Assembly: GCF_014651055.1 (NCBI RefSeq)
Contig: NZ_BMWD01000006.1
Location: 71,792 to 135,791, forward strand
Source: Streptomyces fructofermentans
GTDB lineage: Bacteria; Actinomycetota; Actinomycetes; Streptomycetales; Streptomycetaceae
Length of the DNA: 64,000 bases
Direction: 5' to 3'
Positions 17,675-25,764 of this stretch are shown here, in pieces. The stretch's first letter is position 1. Every line of letters starts with the position of its first letter. The position numbers and the translations under genes are program-made. The notes below the pieces were generated by a model, which was not told the origin of the DNA, searched no databases, and was given only the letters and a program-made list of their open reading frames with translations.

Positions 17675-18285
17675 CGCGTTCCGCCCCGGCGGATGGCCCC
17701 GGGACGGCGAGGGGGCGGACGGTGTCCCGTACGGGGCGTCAGTGTCCCGTGCGGGGTCGGTGGATGGCCGCGTGCGGGGCGTGCGGTGCCCGTACGAGGG
17801 CCGGGGGGTGCCCCCAACGGGGCTTGGGGTGGCCGCGTGCCGGGCCCGGCGGTGTCGCGTACGCCGCCCGGCCTGTGGGTCGGCCGGTGGGGTGCGGGCA
17901 CCACGCGCCGCACGCGCGCGGGGAAGCGCGCGCCGCCACCCCGCGCGCGTGCGGCGCGCCGGAACCGCGGCGCCGATGTCGCGGCGCCGAAATCGTGCAG
18001 GGAAGGGGCCCGGACCGTCCGGAGTCCGGACGCGCGCGAGCCGATTTCGCGGCCGGCGCTGCGGTTCCCGTACGCCCGGGAGGAACCGGTTTTCCGGCTT
18101 CCGGTGCTGTGAAAGGCAATTGAACGGTGGTTCACCTACGGATTCCGTAGGTGAATGACCGTTGACGATTCGGAATCCGCAGGGTTCGATGCCGCCGGGG
18201 AGCAGGCACCACCCATCACGCAGCCGCCGGAGGCGATAGCGCTCCCGTCCACAGAACCGCCGCACGAGTCGATCGGAACCGCTCG
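17675..18285. promoter_or_regulatory. Intergenic region upstream of permease with long dyad
   Basis: 611 bp without a convincing gene. The first 400 bp are very G+C-rich with runs of GGGGTG and CGCGCG words. At 18123-18163 there is a long dyad: AACGGT/ACCGTT outer arms, then TTCACCTACGG (18131-18141) and CCGTAGGTGAA (18145-18155) around ATT. It could be an operator or an RNA hairpin controlling the permease 120 bp downstream. Confidence 0.55.
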
Positions 18286-19752
18286 ATGACCGACACGCTC
18301 CGCCCTTCCGCCGCCCCGCCCGACGCGCCCGCGACGACGGCGGACCCGGACAGTCCCCGGAAGCTCAGGCGTTCCATCGGCGTCGTCGGCGGCACCCTGC
18401 TCACGGTCTCCTGCGTGACGCCGGCCTCCACGCTCTTCGTCGTCGTGCCCGACCTGTTCTCCTCCCTCGGCACGGCGACCGCGCTGACCATCGCCATCGG
18501 CTCGCTGCTCTGCGTCGCCGTGGCGTTCTGCTACTCGGAGCTGGGCACCCTCGTCCCCAGCGCGGGCGGCGAGTACGCCATGGTCTCGACGATGGCCGGA
18601 CGCCTCGCCGGCTGGCTCGTGTTCGTGCTGTCCCTGCTGGTCGTCATGATCGTCCCGCCCGTGATCGCCATGGGCACGGCCGACTACCTGGCGCCGGTCG
18701 TGCACCTCGACCCCTCCCTCGCCGGCGCGGGCGTCATGGTGCTCGCCACCCTCGCGGGCCTGCTGGACCTGCGGGCCAACGCCTGGATCACCGGCGTCTT
18801 CCTGGTCCTCGAAGTGATCGCGGCCGCCGTCGTCGCCGTCCTCGGGTTCGCGCACGGCGAGCGCGGCGCGGGCAGCCTGGTGTCGATGGAGGCGGCCGGC
18901 CCCGGCGGGCACCCGGACACCGTGACGGCGATGCTGGTCGTCTCCGGGCTGGCCATCGCGCTCTTCGTCACCCAGGGCTTCTCCACCGCGGTGTACCTGT
19001 CGGAGGAGTTGGAGAACCCGCGGCGCAACGTGGCGCGCACGGTCCTGGCCACCCTCGCCATCTCCTCCGTGATCATCCTGGTGCCGGTGGTCGCGATCAC
19101 GCTCGGCGCCCCGGACCTGGCCGCGCTCACCGGCGGCGACATCGGCGGCATGGTCACCGCCTGGTCCAACTCGGCCGTGGGCACCTTCGTCAGCCTCTGC
19201 GTGGCGCTCGCCATCATCAACGCGGGCATCGTCATGGTCATCCAGAACTCCCGCGTGCTGTTCGCCTCCGCCCGCGACAAGGCGTGGCCCGCGCCCGTCA
19301 ACGGCGTCCTGTCGAAGCTCGGCCGGTTCGGCTCCCCGTGGGTCGCCACGCTCCTGGTGGGCGTGCCCGGCGCGGTGCTGTGTTTCGTCGACCTGGACAC
19401 GCTGTACGGCATCACCGGTGTCTCCGTGACGAGCATGTACCTCCTGGTGGCGGTCGCCGCCCTGCTCGCCCGGCGCGGCCCGCACGCGCACGCGCCCGCC
19501 TGGCGGATGCCGCTGTGGCCCGCGATGCCGGTCGTGCTGATCGCGGTCCTCGCCTACGTCCTGAGCACGCAGGAGGCCCGCCACCTCCTGTGGACCGGCG
19601 GCATCACCGCCGTCGCCACCCTGTACTGGGTCCTCTACCTGCGTCCGCGCCGCGGGACCCGGTGGCTGGTGACGGTCCCCGAGGACCTCGGGACGGCGGA
19701 GGCCCGCGGTGCCACCGGCCCCGCCGGCCCCGCGGAGAGCGCCCGGGCGTGA
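18286..19752 (+). CDS. APC-superfamily amino acid permease
   Basis: 488-residue integral membrane transporter with about twelve hydrophobic segments between residues 30 and 460. The first helix has the APC pattern GVVGGTLLTVSCVTPASTLFV, with an unwound stretch that binds the substrate amino group. Later stretches such as ALFVTQGFSTAVYLSEELENPRRNVART and VMVIQNSRVLFASARDKAWP are typical of actinobacterial APC permeases. Substrate not determinable; amino acids or polyamines by proton symport are typical. ATG 18286 gives a 28-residue Pro/Ala-rich cytoplasmic tail before the first helix. It appears monocistronic and may be controlled by the dyad upstream. Confidence 0.9.
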   Translation: MTDTLRPSAAPPDAPATTADPDSPRKLRRSIGVVGGTLLTVSCVTPASTLFVVVPDLFSSLGTATALTIAIGSLLCVAVAFCYSELGTLVPSAGGEYAMVSTMAGRLAGWLVFVLSLLVVMIVPPVIAMGTADYLAPVVHLDPSLAGAGVMVLATLAGLLDLRANAWITGVFLVLEVIAAAVVAVLGFAHGERGAGSLVSMEAAGPGGHPDTVTAMLVVSGLAIALFVTQGFSTAVYLSEELENPRRNVARTVLATLAISSVIILVPVVAITLGAPDLAALTGGDIGGMVTAWSNSAVGTFVSLCVALAIINAGIVMVIQNSRVLFASARDKAWPAPVNGVLSKLGRFGSPWVATLLVGVPGAVLCFVDLDTLYGITGVSVTSMYLLVAVAALLARRGPHAHAPAWRMPLWPAMPVVLIAVLAYVLSTQEARHLLWTGGITAVATLYWVLYLRPRRGTRWLVTVPEDLGTAEARGATGPAGPAESARA

Positions 19753-19877
19753 GCGCCTCCGGAGTCCGCCGGTACACCCGACGCGGTACACGGCACGGAG
19801 CCCGTAATCCTCAAGGAGGGCACGGGGTCAGACCGCCGGCTGCATCGGTTGTCGGCACCCGCCCTTACCGTTGACGC

Positions 19878-22814
19878 ATGGATCTTCGAATGCCCGCACT
19901 GCGAGGGCCGCGACGGCTGCTGGCCGCCGCCGCGGCCGTCGTCGTGCTCGCCGGCGCAGGCACCTGGACCGCCGTCGCCTCCGACGGGGCGCCCGCGGTG
20001 CACCGTGCCGACCACGTCCTCGCGACGGGTGACGGGGTGAGACTCAAGACCTCCTACTTCACCTCGGACGCCGCCGGGCGCAGGCCCGCGGTCCTCCTGG
20101 CGCACGGCTTCGGCGGCAGCAAGGAGGACGTGCGGAGCCAGGCCGAGGAGCTCGCCGAGGACGGCTACGCGGTCCTCACCTGGTCGGCCCGCGGCTTCGG
20201 CGGTTCCACGGGCAGGATCGGCCTGAACGACCCCGAGGGAGAGGTCGCCGACGCCTCCCGCCTGATCGACTGGCTGGCGAAGCGGCCCGAGGTCGAACTC
20301 GACGCGGCCGGCGACCCGCGCGTGGGCGCCGCCGGAGCCTCCTACGGGGGCGCTGTGTCCCTCCTCGCGGCGGGGCACGACGACAGGATCGACGCGCTCG
20401 CCCCGGCGATCACCTACTGGAACCTCGCGGACGCGCTGTTCCCGAACGGCGTCTTCAAGAAGCTGTGGGCCGGGATCTTCATCAACTCCGGCGGCGGCTG
20501 CGACCGGTTCGAGGACCGGCTGTGCCGGATGTACGAGAGGGTCGCCGAGTCCGGCAGGCCCGACGCGCGGGCCGTCGACCTGCTGGAGGAGCGCAGCCCC
20601 TCGGCCGTCGCCGACCGCATCCAGGTGCCCACGCTCATCACGCAGGGCCAGACGGACTCCCTCTTCCCGCTCGGCCACGCCGACGCCATGGCCAAGGCGA
20701 TCCGGGCCAACGGCGCGCCCGTGGACGTCGACTGGATCGCCGGCGGCCACGACGGCGGCGACATGGAGGTGGACCGGGTGCACGCCCGCGTCACCTCGTG
20801 GTTCGACCGCTACCTGAAGGACGACAGGACCGCCGACACGGGCCCCGCGTTCCGTGTCACCCGCACCGGGGGCATCGACTCGACCGACGGCGCCGCGCAG
20901 TTGAGGGGCGCGAGCGGCGACACCTACCCGGGACTCACCGCGGGTGAGCGCTCGGTGGAACTGAGCGGGCGCGAGCAGGAGTTCGCCAACCCGGCGGGCG
21001 CCAGTCCGCCCGCGGTCTCCGCGCTGCCGGGACTCGGCGGCGCCGGCGGCCTCTCGCAGCTGTCCTCGCTGGGCGTCGGCGTCTCGCTCGACTTCCCCGG
21101 GCAGCACGCGCGCTTCGAGTCCGCGCCGCTCGCCGAGGACGTCCGGATCACCGGATCGCCCGAGGTCACGGTCCACGTGGAGTCGACGGACGACGAGGCC
21201 GTGCTCTTCGGCAAGGTGTACGACGTCGGTCCCGGCGGCCGTCAGCAGGTCCTGCCCTCCCAACTGGTCTCACCGGTCCGCGTCGCCGGCGGCGAGGACG
21301 TCCGGATCACCCTGCCCGCCATCGACCACGAGGTGCGTCAGGGCCACCGGCTGCGCCTGGTGCTCGCCTCCACCGACCTCGGCTACGCGTCCCCGGCCGC
21401 GCCGGCGACCTACACCGTCTCCCTGCGCAGCGACCTCGCCGTACCGACGGCGCCCGGTGTCACCACGGCCGCCGCGGCGCTGCCCGCCTGGGTGTGGTGG
21501 CTGCCCCTGGCCGGCGCGCTGGTCGCGCTGCTGCTCCTCGTCACGGGCCGGCGCCGGACCGCCGCGGTGCCGCCCGACCCCGCGCTCGCCGACGTCCCCC
21601 TCCAGATCACGGACCTCGGCAAGCGCTACGCGAAGTCCGCCGACCGGTACGCCGTACGGGACCTGTCGTTCCGTGTGGAGAAGGGGCAGGTCCTCGGTCT
21701 GCTCGGACCGAACGGCGCGGGCAAGACGACCACCCTGCGGATGCTCATGGGCCTGATCACGCCGGACAGCGGCGAGATCCGTGTCTTCGGGCACGCGATC
21801 CGGCCGGGAGCCCCGGTGCTCTCACGGGTCGGGGCCTTCGTCGAGGGCGCGGGCTTCCTGCCGCACCTCTCGGGCCGCGAGAACCTGGAGCTGTACTGGC
21901 GGGCCACCGGCCGACCGGCCGAGGACGCCCACCTCGACGAGGCCCTGGCGATCGCGGGCCTCGGCGACGCGCTCGCGCGCGCGGTCCGCACCTACTCCCA
22001 GGGCATGCGGCAGCGCCTCGCCATCGCCCAGGCCATGCTGGGCCTGCCGGACCTGCTGATCCTCGACGAGCCGACGAACGGCCTCGACCCGCCGCAGATC
22101 CGCGAGATGCGCGAGGTCATGATCCGTTACGCGGCGGCGGGACGGACGGTCATCGTCTCCAGCCACCTGCTCGCCGAGGTCGAGCAGTCCTGCACGCACC
22201 TCGTCGTGATGGACCGGGGCCGGCTGGTCCAGGCGGGCCCCGTCGGCGAGATCATCGGCTCCGGCGACACACTCCTCGTGGGCCTCGCCGCCGAGGTCGC
22301 GGACCCGCTGGTGGAGAAGGTCGCGGCGCTGCCGGGCGTGGAGTCCGCGGTCCGGACGGACGACGGCCTCCTCGTGCGCCTCGCCCCGGCGGACCCGGTC
22401 CGCGGCGGCGTCCCGGTCCCCGACCGGACACCGGCCCGGACCGGCGCCCGGACCGTTTCCGAGCCCGCGACCTCCACCGGAACGGCGCCCCTCCCCGAGG
22501 GCGCGGTCACGGCCACCGGCACGGCCACCGTCTCCACGGAGGCGCCCTTCACGGACGGGCCCCTCGCGGACATGCCCCTCACGGGCACGGCCCTCACCGC
22601 AACGGCCTCGGCGGACCCGGACTCCGGCACCGACACGGCCTCCGGCGTCACCACCGCGGCGGACGGCTCGGTGGCCGTCACCACGGCCGGCGGCTCCGCG
22701 GCGGCGGCCCGGCTCCTCGTCGAACTCGTCCGGCTGGAGGTGCCGGTCGCCTCGCTCGGCCCGCACCGCCGCCTGGAGGACGCGTTCCTCACCCTGATCG
22801 GAGGCTCCGCGTGA
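19878..22814 (+). CDS. Fusion of secreted S15-type hydrolase, membrane anchor and ABC ATPase
   Basis: 978-residue fusion. Residues 12-34 are a signal/anchor helix. About 40-310 is an alpha/beta-hydrolase of the S15/X-Pro dipeptidyl-peptidase type with nucleophile Ser155 in GASYGG, an acid in GQTDSLFP and His in GGHDGGD. About 380-520 is the jelly-roll-like PepX C-terminal domain. A membrane segment at about 534-555 (WWLPLAGALVALLLLV) leads to a cytoplasmic ABC ATPase (570-800) with Walker A GPNGAGKT (Lys616), signature YSQGMRQRL and Walker B LLILDEPTNGLDPP. Residues 855-938 are a Thr/Ala/Pro-rich insertion. The permease gene overlaps its stop (GTGA). An exporter linked directly to an outer-face hydrolase is inferred; the substrate is unknown. 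Confidence 0.88.
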   Translation: MDLRMPALRGPRRLLAAAAAVVVLAGAGTWTAVASDGAPAVHRADHVLATGDGVRLKTSYFTSDAAGRRPAVLLAHGFGGSKEDVRSQAEELAEDGYAVLTWSARGFGGSTGRIGLNDPEGEVADASRLIDWLAKRPEVELDAAGDPRVGAAGASYGGAVSLLAAGHDDRIDALAPAITYWNLADALFPNGVFKKLWAGIFINSGGGCDRFEDRLCRMYERVAESGRPDARAVDLLEERSPSAVADRIQVPTLITQGQTDSLFPLGHADAMAKAIRANGAPVDVDWIAGGHDGGDMEVDRVHARVTSWFDRYLKDDRTADTGPAFRVTRTGGIDSTDGAAQLRGASGDTYPGLTAGERSVELSGREQEFANPAGASPPAVSALPGLGGAGGLSQLSSLGVGVSLDFPGQHARFESAPLAEDVRITGSPEVTVHVESTDDEAVLFGKVYDVGPGGRQQVLPSQLVSPVRVAGGEDVRITLPAIDHEVRQGHRLRLVLASTDLGYASPAAPATYTVSLRSDLAVPTAPGVTTAAAALPAWVWWLPLAGALVALLLLVTGRRRTAAVPPDPALADVPLQITDLGKRYAKSADRYAVRDLSFRVEKGQVLGLLGPNGAGKTTTLRMLMGLITPDSGEIRVFGHAIRPGAPVLSRVGAFVEGAGFLPHLSGRENLELYWRATGRPAEDAHLDEALAIAGLGDALARAVRTYSQGMRQRLAIAQAMLGLPDLLILDEPTNGLDPPQIREMREVMIRYAAAGRTVIVSSHLLAEVEQSCTHLVVMDRGRLVQAGPVGEIIGSGDTLLVGLAAEVADPLVEKVAALPGVESAVRTDDGLLVRLAPADPVRGGVPVPDRTPARTGARTVSEPATSTGTAPLPEGAVTATGTATVSTEAPFTDGPLADMPLTGTALTATASADPDSGTDTASGVTTAADGSVAVTTAGGSAAAARLLVELVRLEVPVASLGPHRRLEDAFLTLIGGSA

Positions 22815-23674
22815 GCACCCTCGCAGAGCGGGCCGAGGTGGCCGAGGGCTACCTGCCCGGACGCACGCTGCCACTGCGGGTCGAGCTGCTGCGGCAGCTC
22901 AAGCGCCGCCGCACGCTGGTGATGGGGGCGGTCCTCGCCGCCCTCCCCTTCGTGCTGGCCGTCGCGTTCGCGATCGGCGGCGAACCCGGCGGGCGCGAGG
23001 GCCGGATCACCCTCATGGACACGGCCACCGCGTCGGCCGCGAACTTCGCGGCGACGAACCTCTTCGTCTCCGCGGGCTTCCTGCTCGTCATCCCCGTGGC
23101 GCTGTTCTGCGGCGACACCGTCGCCTCGGAGGCGGGCTGGTCCTCGCTGAGGTACCTGCTGGCCGCGCCCGTGCCCCGGGCCAGGCTGCTGTGGTCGAAG
23201 CTCGTCGTCGCCCTCGGCCTGAGTCTGGCTGCGATGGTGCTGCTGCCGATCGTCGCCCTGCTGGTGGGTTCGGCCGCGTACGGCTGGGGCCCGTTGGAGA
23301 TCCCCACCGGGGGCACCCTCGCCCCGGGGACGGCCGCGCAGCGCCTCGTCGTCGTGATCGCGTACATCTTCGTGTCCCAACTGGTCACTGCGGGGCTCGC
23401 GTTCTGGCTGTCGACGAGGACGGACGCGCCGCTCGGAGCGGTGGGCGGCGCGGTCGGCCTGACGATCGTCGGGAACGTCCTGGACGCGGTCACCGCCCTC
23501 GGCGAGTGGCGCGACTTCCTGCCCGCGCACTGGCAGTTCGCCTGGGCGGACGCGGTGCAGCCGCGCCCGGAGTGGGGCGGCATGATCCAGGGCGCGGCGA
23601 TCTCGCTCACGTACGCGGTGGTGCTGTTCGCCCTGGCGTTCCGCGGCTTCGCCCGCAAGGACGTGGTGTCCTAG
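22811..23674 (+). CDS. ABC transporter permease (ABC-2 type)
   Basis: 287-residue membrane protein with six predicted hydrophobic segments (first at about 38-55, VMGAVLAALPFVLAVAFAIGG). The pattern, with a loop between helices 1 and 2 and the stretch VASEAGWSSLRYLLAAPVPRARLLWSKL, is that of ABC-2 permeases that pair with a separate ATPase. GTG 22811 overlaps the stop codon of the fusion gene by 4 bp, so the two are made in step and surely form one transporter. Export of a lipid, peptide or drug is typical of this class. Confidence 0.9.
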   Translation: MSTLAERAEVAEGYLPGRTLPLRVELLRQLKRRRTLVMGAVLAALPFVLAVAFAIGGEPGGREGRITLMDTATASAANFAATNLFVSAGFLLVIPVALFCGDTVASEAGWSSLRYLLAAPVPRARLLWSKLVVALGLSLAAMVLLPIVALLVGSAAYGWGPLEIPTGGTLAPGTAAQRLVVVIAYIFVSQLVTAGLAFWLSTRTDAPLGAVGGAVGLTIVGNVLDAVTALGEWRDFLPAHWQFAWADAVQPRPEWGGMIQGAAISLTYAVVLFALAFRGFARKDVVS

Positions 23675-23945
23675 GGCCCTTCGCCCGGATCGGCCCCGGC
23701 CCGCGGCACCCGGCCCGGCGACCAGCCGTGTCGTCGCAGGTCCCGGCCGGTGTGCCGGGTTCGCACGGGGTCCGGGGTCCGTTCCCCGGACACCGCCCGG
23801 TCTCCGGAGGATCACCCACCGGTCTCGCCGGGGCCCTGCCGTGGCCGCATCGAGATTCATCCGCAACTCCGCGGACCGCTCCTTCCAGCCTCCTCCGACG
23901 TCACAGTCACAGACATCGGCTCACACGGGTCACGAGGGGGCAGAC
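23675..23945. promoter_or_regulatory. Promoter region of vWA lipoprotein gene
   Basis: 271 bp between two rightward genes. No clear T-tailed terminator. The last 60 bp are slightly richer in A (CACAGTCACAGACATCGG) and end in GAGGGGG five bp before the ATG at 23946. The open frame extends upstream to 23841, but the lipoprotein signal begins after 23946. Confidence 0.4.
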
Positions 23946-25661
23946 ATGAGGCGCAGCGAACGGCACGTCCGGGACGTAGGCCGCGTGCGGCGGCGGGCGG
24001 GACGGCACGGATCGGGTGCCGCGGTGCTCGCCGCGGTGTCCGCGGCCGCGCTCGTGCTGACGGCGTGCGGGGGCGGCGGGTCGAGCGACCACTCGGGCGA
24101 CCGCAAGGGCACCGACTCGCGGGAGTACGACGGCTTCCCGGCCCCCGCGATGCCGACCGGCCCCCCGGGCACCGAGGAGGGCGCCGCCGAGGGCGAGCAG
24201 AAGGACGGACTGCGGGAGAGCGCGCCGCCCGCCGACTACCTCTCCACCTTCGCGCTGGACGTGGACACGGCCTCGTACGGCTACGCCCGCCGGACCCTGG
24301 CGGACGGACGCAGGCCCGACCCGGCGACCGTCCGTCCCGAGGAGTTCATCAACAGCTTCCACCAGGACTACGAGCGCCCCGAAGGGAACGGTTTCACGGT
24401 CACGGTGGACGGGGCCCGCCCCGAGCCCACCGGAGTCCGCCCCGAGGACGCGGACGGCACCGACGAGCCCTACGGCGAGGACACCCCGTACCGGTCGTAC
24501 GACGACGACCCCTACGCAGGGGGGTCCGGCGGCGACGACGGGGACTGGCGTCTCGTCAGGGTCGGCCTCGCCACCCGCGGGGCCGAGGACGAGCGCGAAC
24601 GGCGGCCCGCCGCCCTCACGTTCGTCATCGACGTCTCCGGCTCCATGGCGGAGCCCGGCCGCCTGGACCTGGTCAAGGAGTCCCTCGGCGTCATGACGGA
24701 CCGGCTCCGCGACGACGACGCGGTCGCGCTCGTGGCCTTCAGCGACGAGGCGAGGACCGTACTCCCGATGACCCGGCTCGGTGACCGCCGCGGCCGGGTC
24801 CACGAGGCGATCGGCGAGTTGGAGCCCGAGCAGTCGACGAACCTCGGCGCGGGCGTCACCACCGGCTACCGCACGGCCGTGGACGGCCTCAGGGACGGTG
24901 CGACCAACCGCGTGGTCCTGCTCTCCGACGCGCTCGCCAACACCGGTGAGACGGACTCCGACGCCATCCTCGACCGGGTCGCCGACGCCCGCCGCGCGCA
25001 CGGCATCACCCTCTTCGGCGTCGGCGTCGGCAGCGACTACGGCGACGCCCTGATGGAGCGCCTCGCCGACAGGGGCGACGGCCACACGACGTACGTGTCG
25101 ACCGCCGAGGAGGCCCGCACGGTCTTCTGCGACGAACTCCCGAGGAACATCCAGCTCACGGCCCGCGACGCCAAGGCGCAGGTCGCCTTCGACCCCCGGA
25201 CCGTCGAGCGGTTCCGGCTGATCGGCTACGAGAACCGCGAGGTGGCGGACGAGGACTTCCGCGACGACCGGGTGGACGGCGGCGAGGTCGGCCCCGGCCA
25301 CACGGTCACCGCGCTCTACGCGGTGCGCACCCGGCCCGGCGCCTCGGGCCACCTGGCCACCGCGACCGTCCGCTGGCTCGACCCGAGGACGCGCAGGCCG
25401 CACGAGGAGTCGGGCAGGATCGGGACCGCGGCACTGGACCGGCCGCTGCGGAGCGCGGACGCCGGCCTCCAGGTCACCGCCGTGGCGGCCTACTTCGCCG
25501 ACGCCCTGCGCTCCGGCGGGGACGGCCGGGGCACCCTGCCGGCCGCTCCCTCCCTGACGGAGCTCGCGGCACGGGCCGACCGGCTGGCCCGTGCCACCGG
25601 CACCCGGGCCGTGGCGCGGCTCGCCGACACGATCCACCGGGCGGACAGCCTGTCGTACTGA
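23946..25661 (+). CDS. von Willebrand factor A-domain lipoprotein (YfbK-like)
   Basis: 571-residue extracytoplasmic lipoprotein. An Arg-rich N-terminus and hydrophobic segment end in the lipobox LTAC (about residue 39). The linker is acidic and Gly-rich. Residues 95-150 (FALDVDTASYGYARRTLADG, PEEFINSF) match the N-terminal domain that precedes vWA in YfbK-type proteins. The vWA domain begins at about 222 with the MIDAS motif DVSGSM (Asp229), and about 400-570 is the DUF3520-type C-terminal part. vWA domains bind protein ligands through a metal ion; the partner is unknown. Start ATG 23946 has GAGGGGG upstream. It appears monocistronic and converges on the glycosyltransferase gene. Confidence 0.9.
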   Translation: MRRSERHVRDVGRVRRRAGRHGSGAAVLAAVSAAALVLTACGGGGSSDHSGDRKGTDSREYDGFPAPAMPTGPPGTEEGAAEGEQKDGLRESAPPADYLSTFALDVDTASYGYARRTLADGRRPDPATVRPEEFINSFHQDYERPEGNGFTVTVDGARPEPTGVRPEDADGTDEPYGEDTPYRSYDDDPYAGGSGGDDGDWRLVRVGLATRGAEDERERRPAALTFVIDVSGSMAEPGRLDLVKESLGVMTDRLRDDDAVALVAFSDEARTVLPMTRLGDRRGRVHEAIGELEPEQSTNLGAGVTTGYRTAVDGLRDGATNRVVLLSDALANTGETDSDAILDRVADARRAHGITLFGVGVGSDYGDALMERLADRGDGHTTYVSTAEEARTVFCDELPRNIQLTARDAKAQVAFDPRTVERFRLIGYENREVADEDFRDDRVDGGEVGPGHTVTALYAVRTRPGASGHLATATVRWLDPRTRRPHEESGRIGTAALDRPLRSADAGLQVTAVAAYFADALRSGGDGRGTLPAAPSLTELAARADRLARATGTRAVARLADTIHRADSLSY

Positions 25662-25695
25662 GTGCCGGGCCGGGACCGGGCGGCCGGACCCGCAG

Positions 25696-25721
25696 CCCCC
25701 GGCGCGGCCGGCCGCCGGGGG
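25696..25721. terminator. Bidirectional terminator hairpin
   Basis: Arms CCCCCGGC (25696-25703) and GCCGGGGG (25714-25721) around a self-complementary G+C loop, between the convergent vWA and glycosyltransferase genes. Confidence 0.55.
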
Positions 25722-25764
25722 TGCCCCGCGCCCACGCGCGGGACCCCGCCGGCGGCCGGACCGC

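Noticed and set aside
17675..18120. Several open frames on both strands in the G+C-rich gap after attR
   Set aside because: All are low-complexity Arg/Gly/Pro/Ala translations without start signals or domains.
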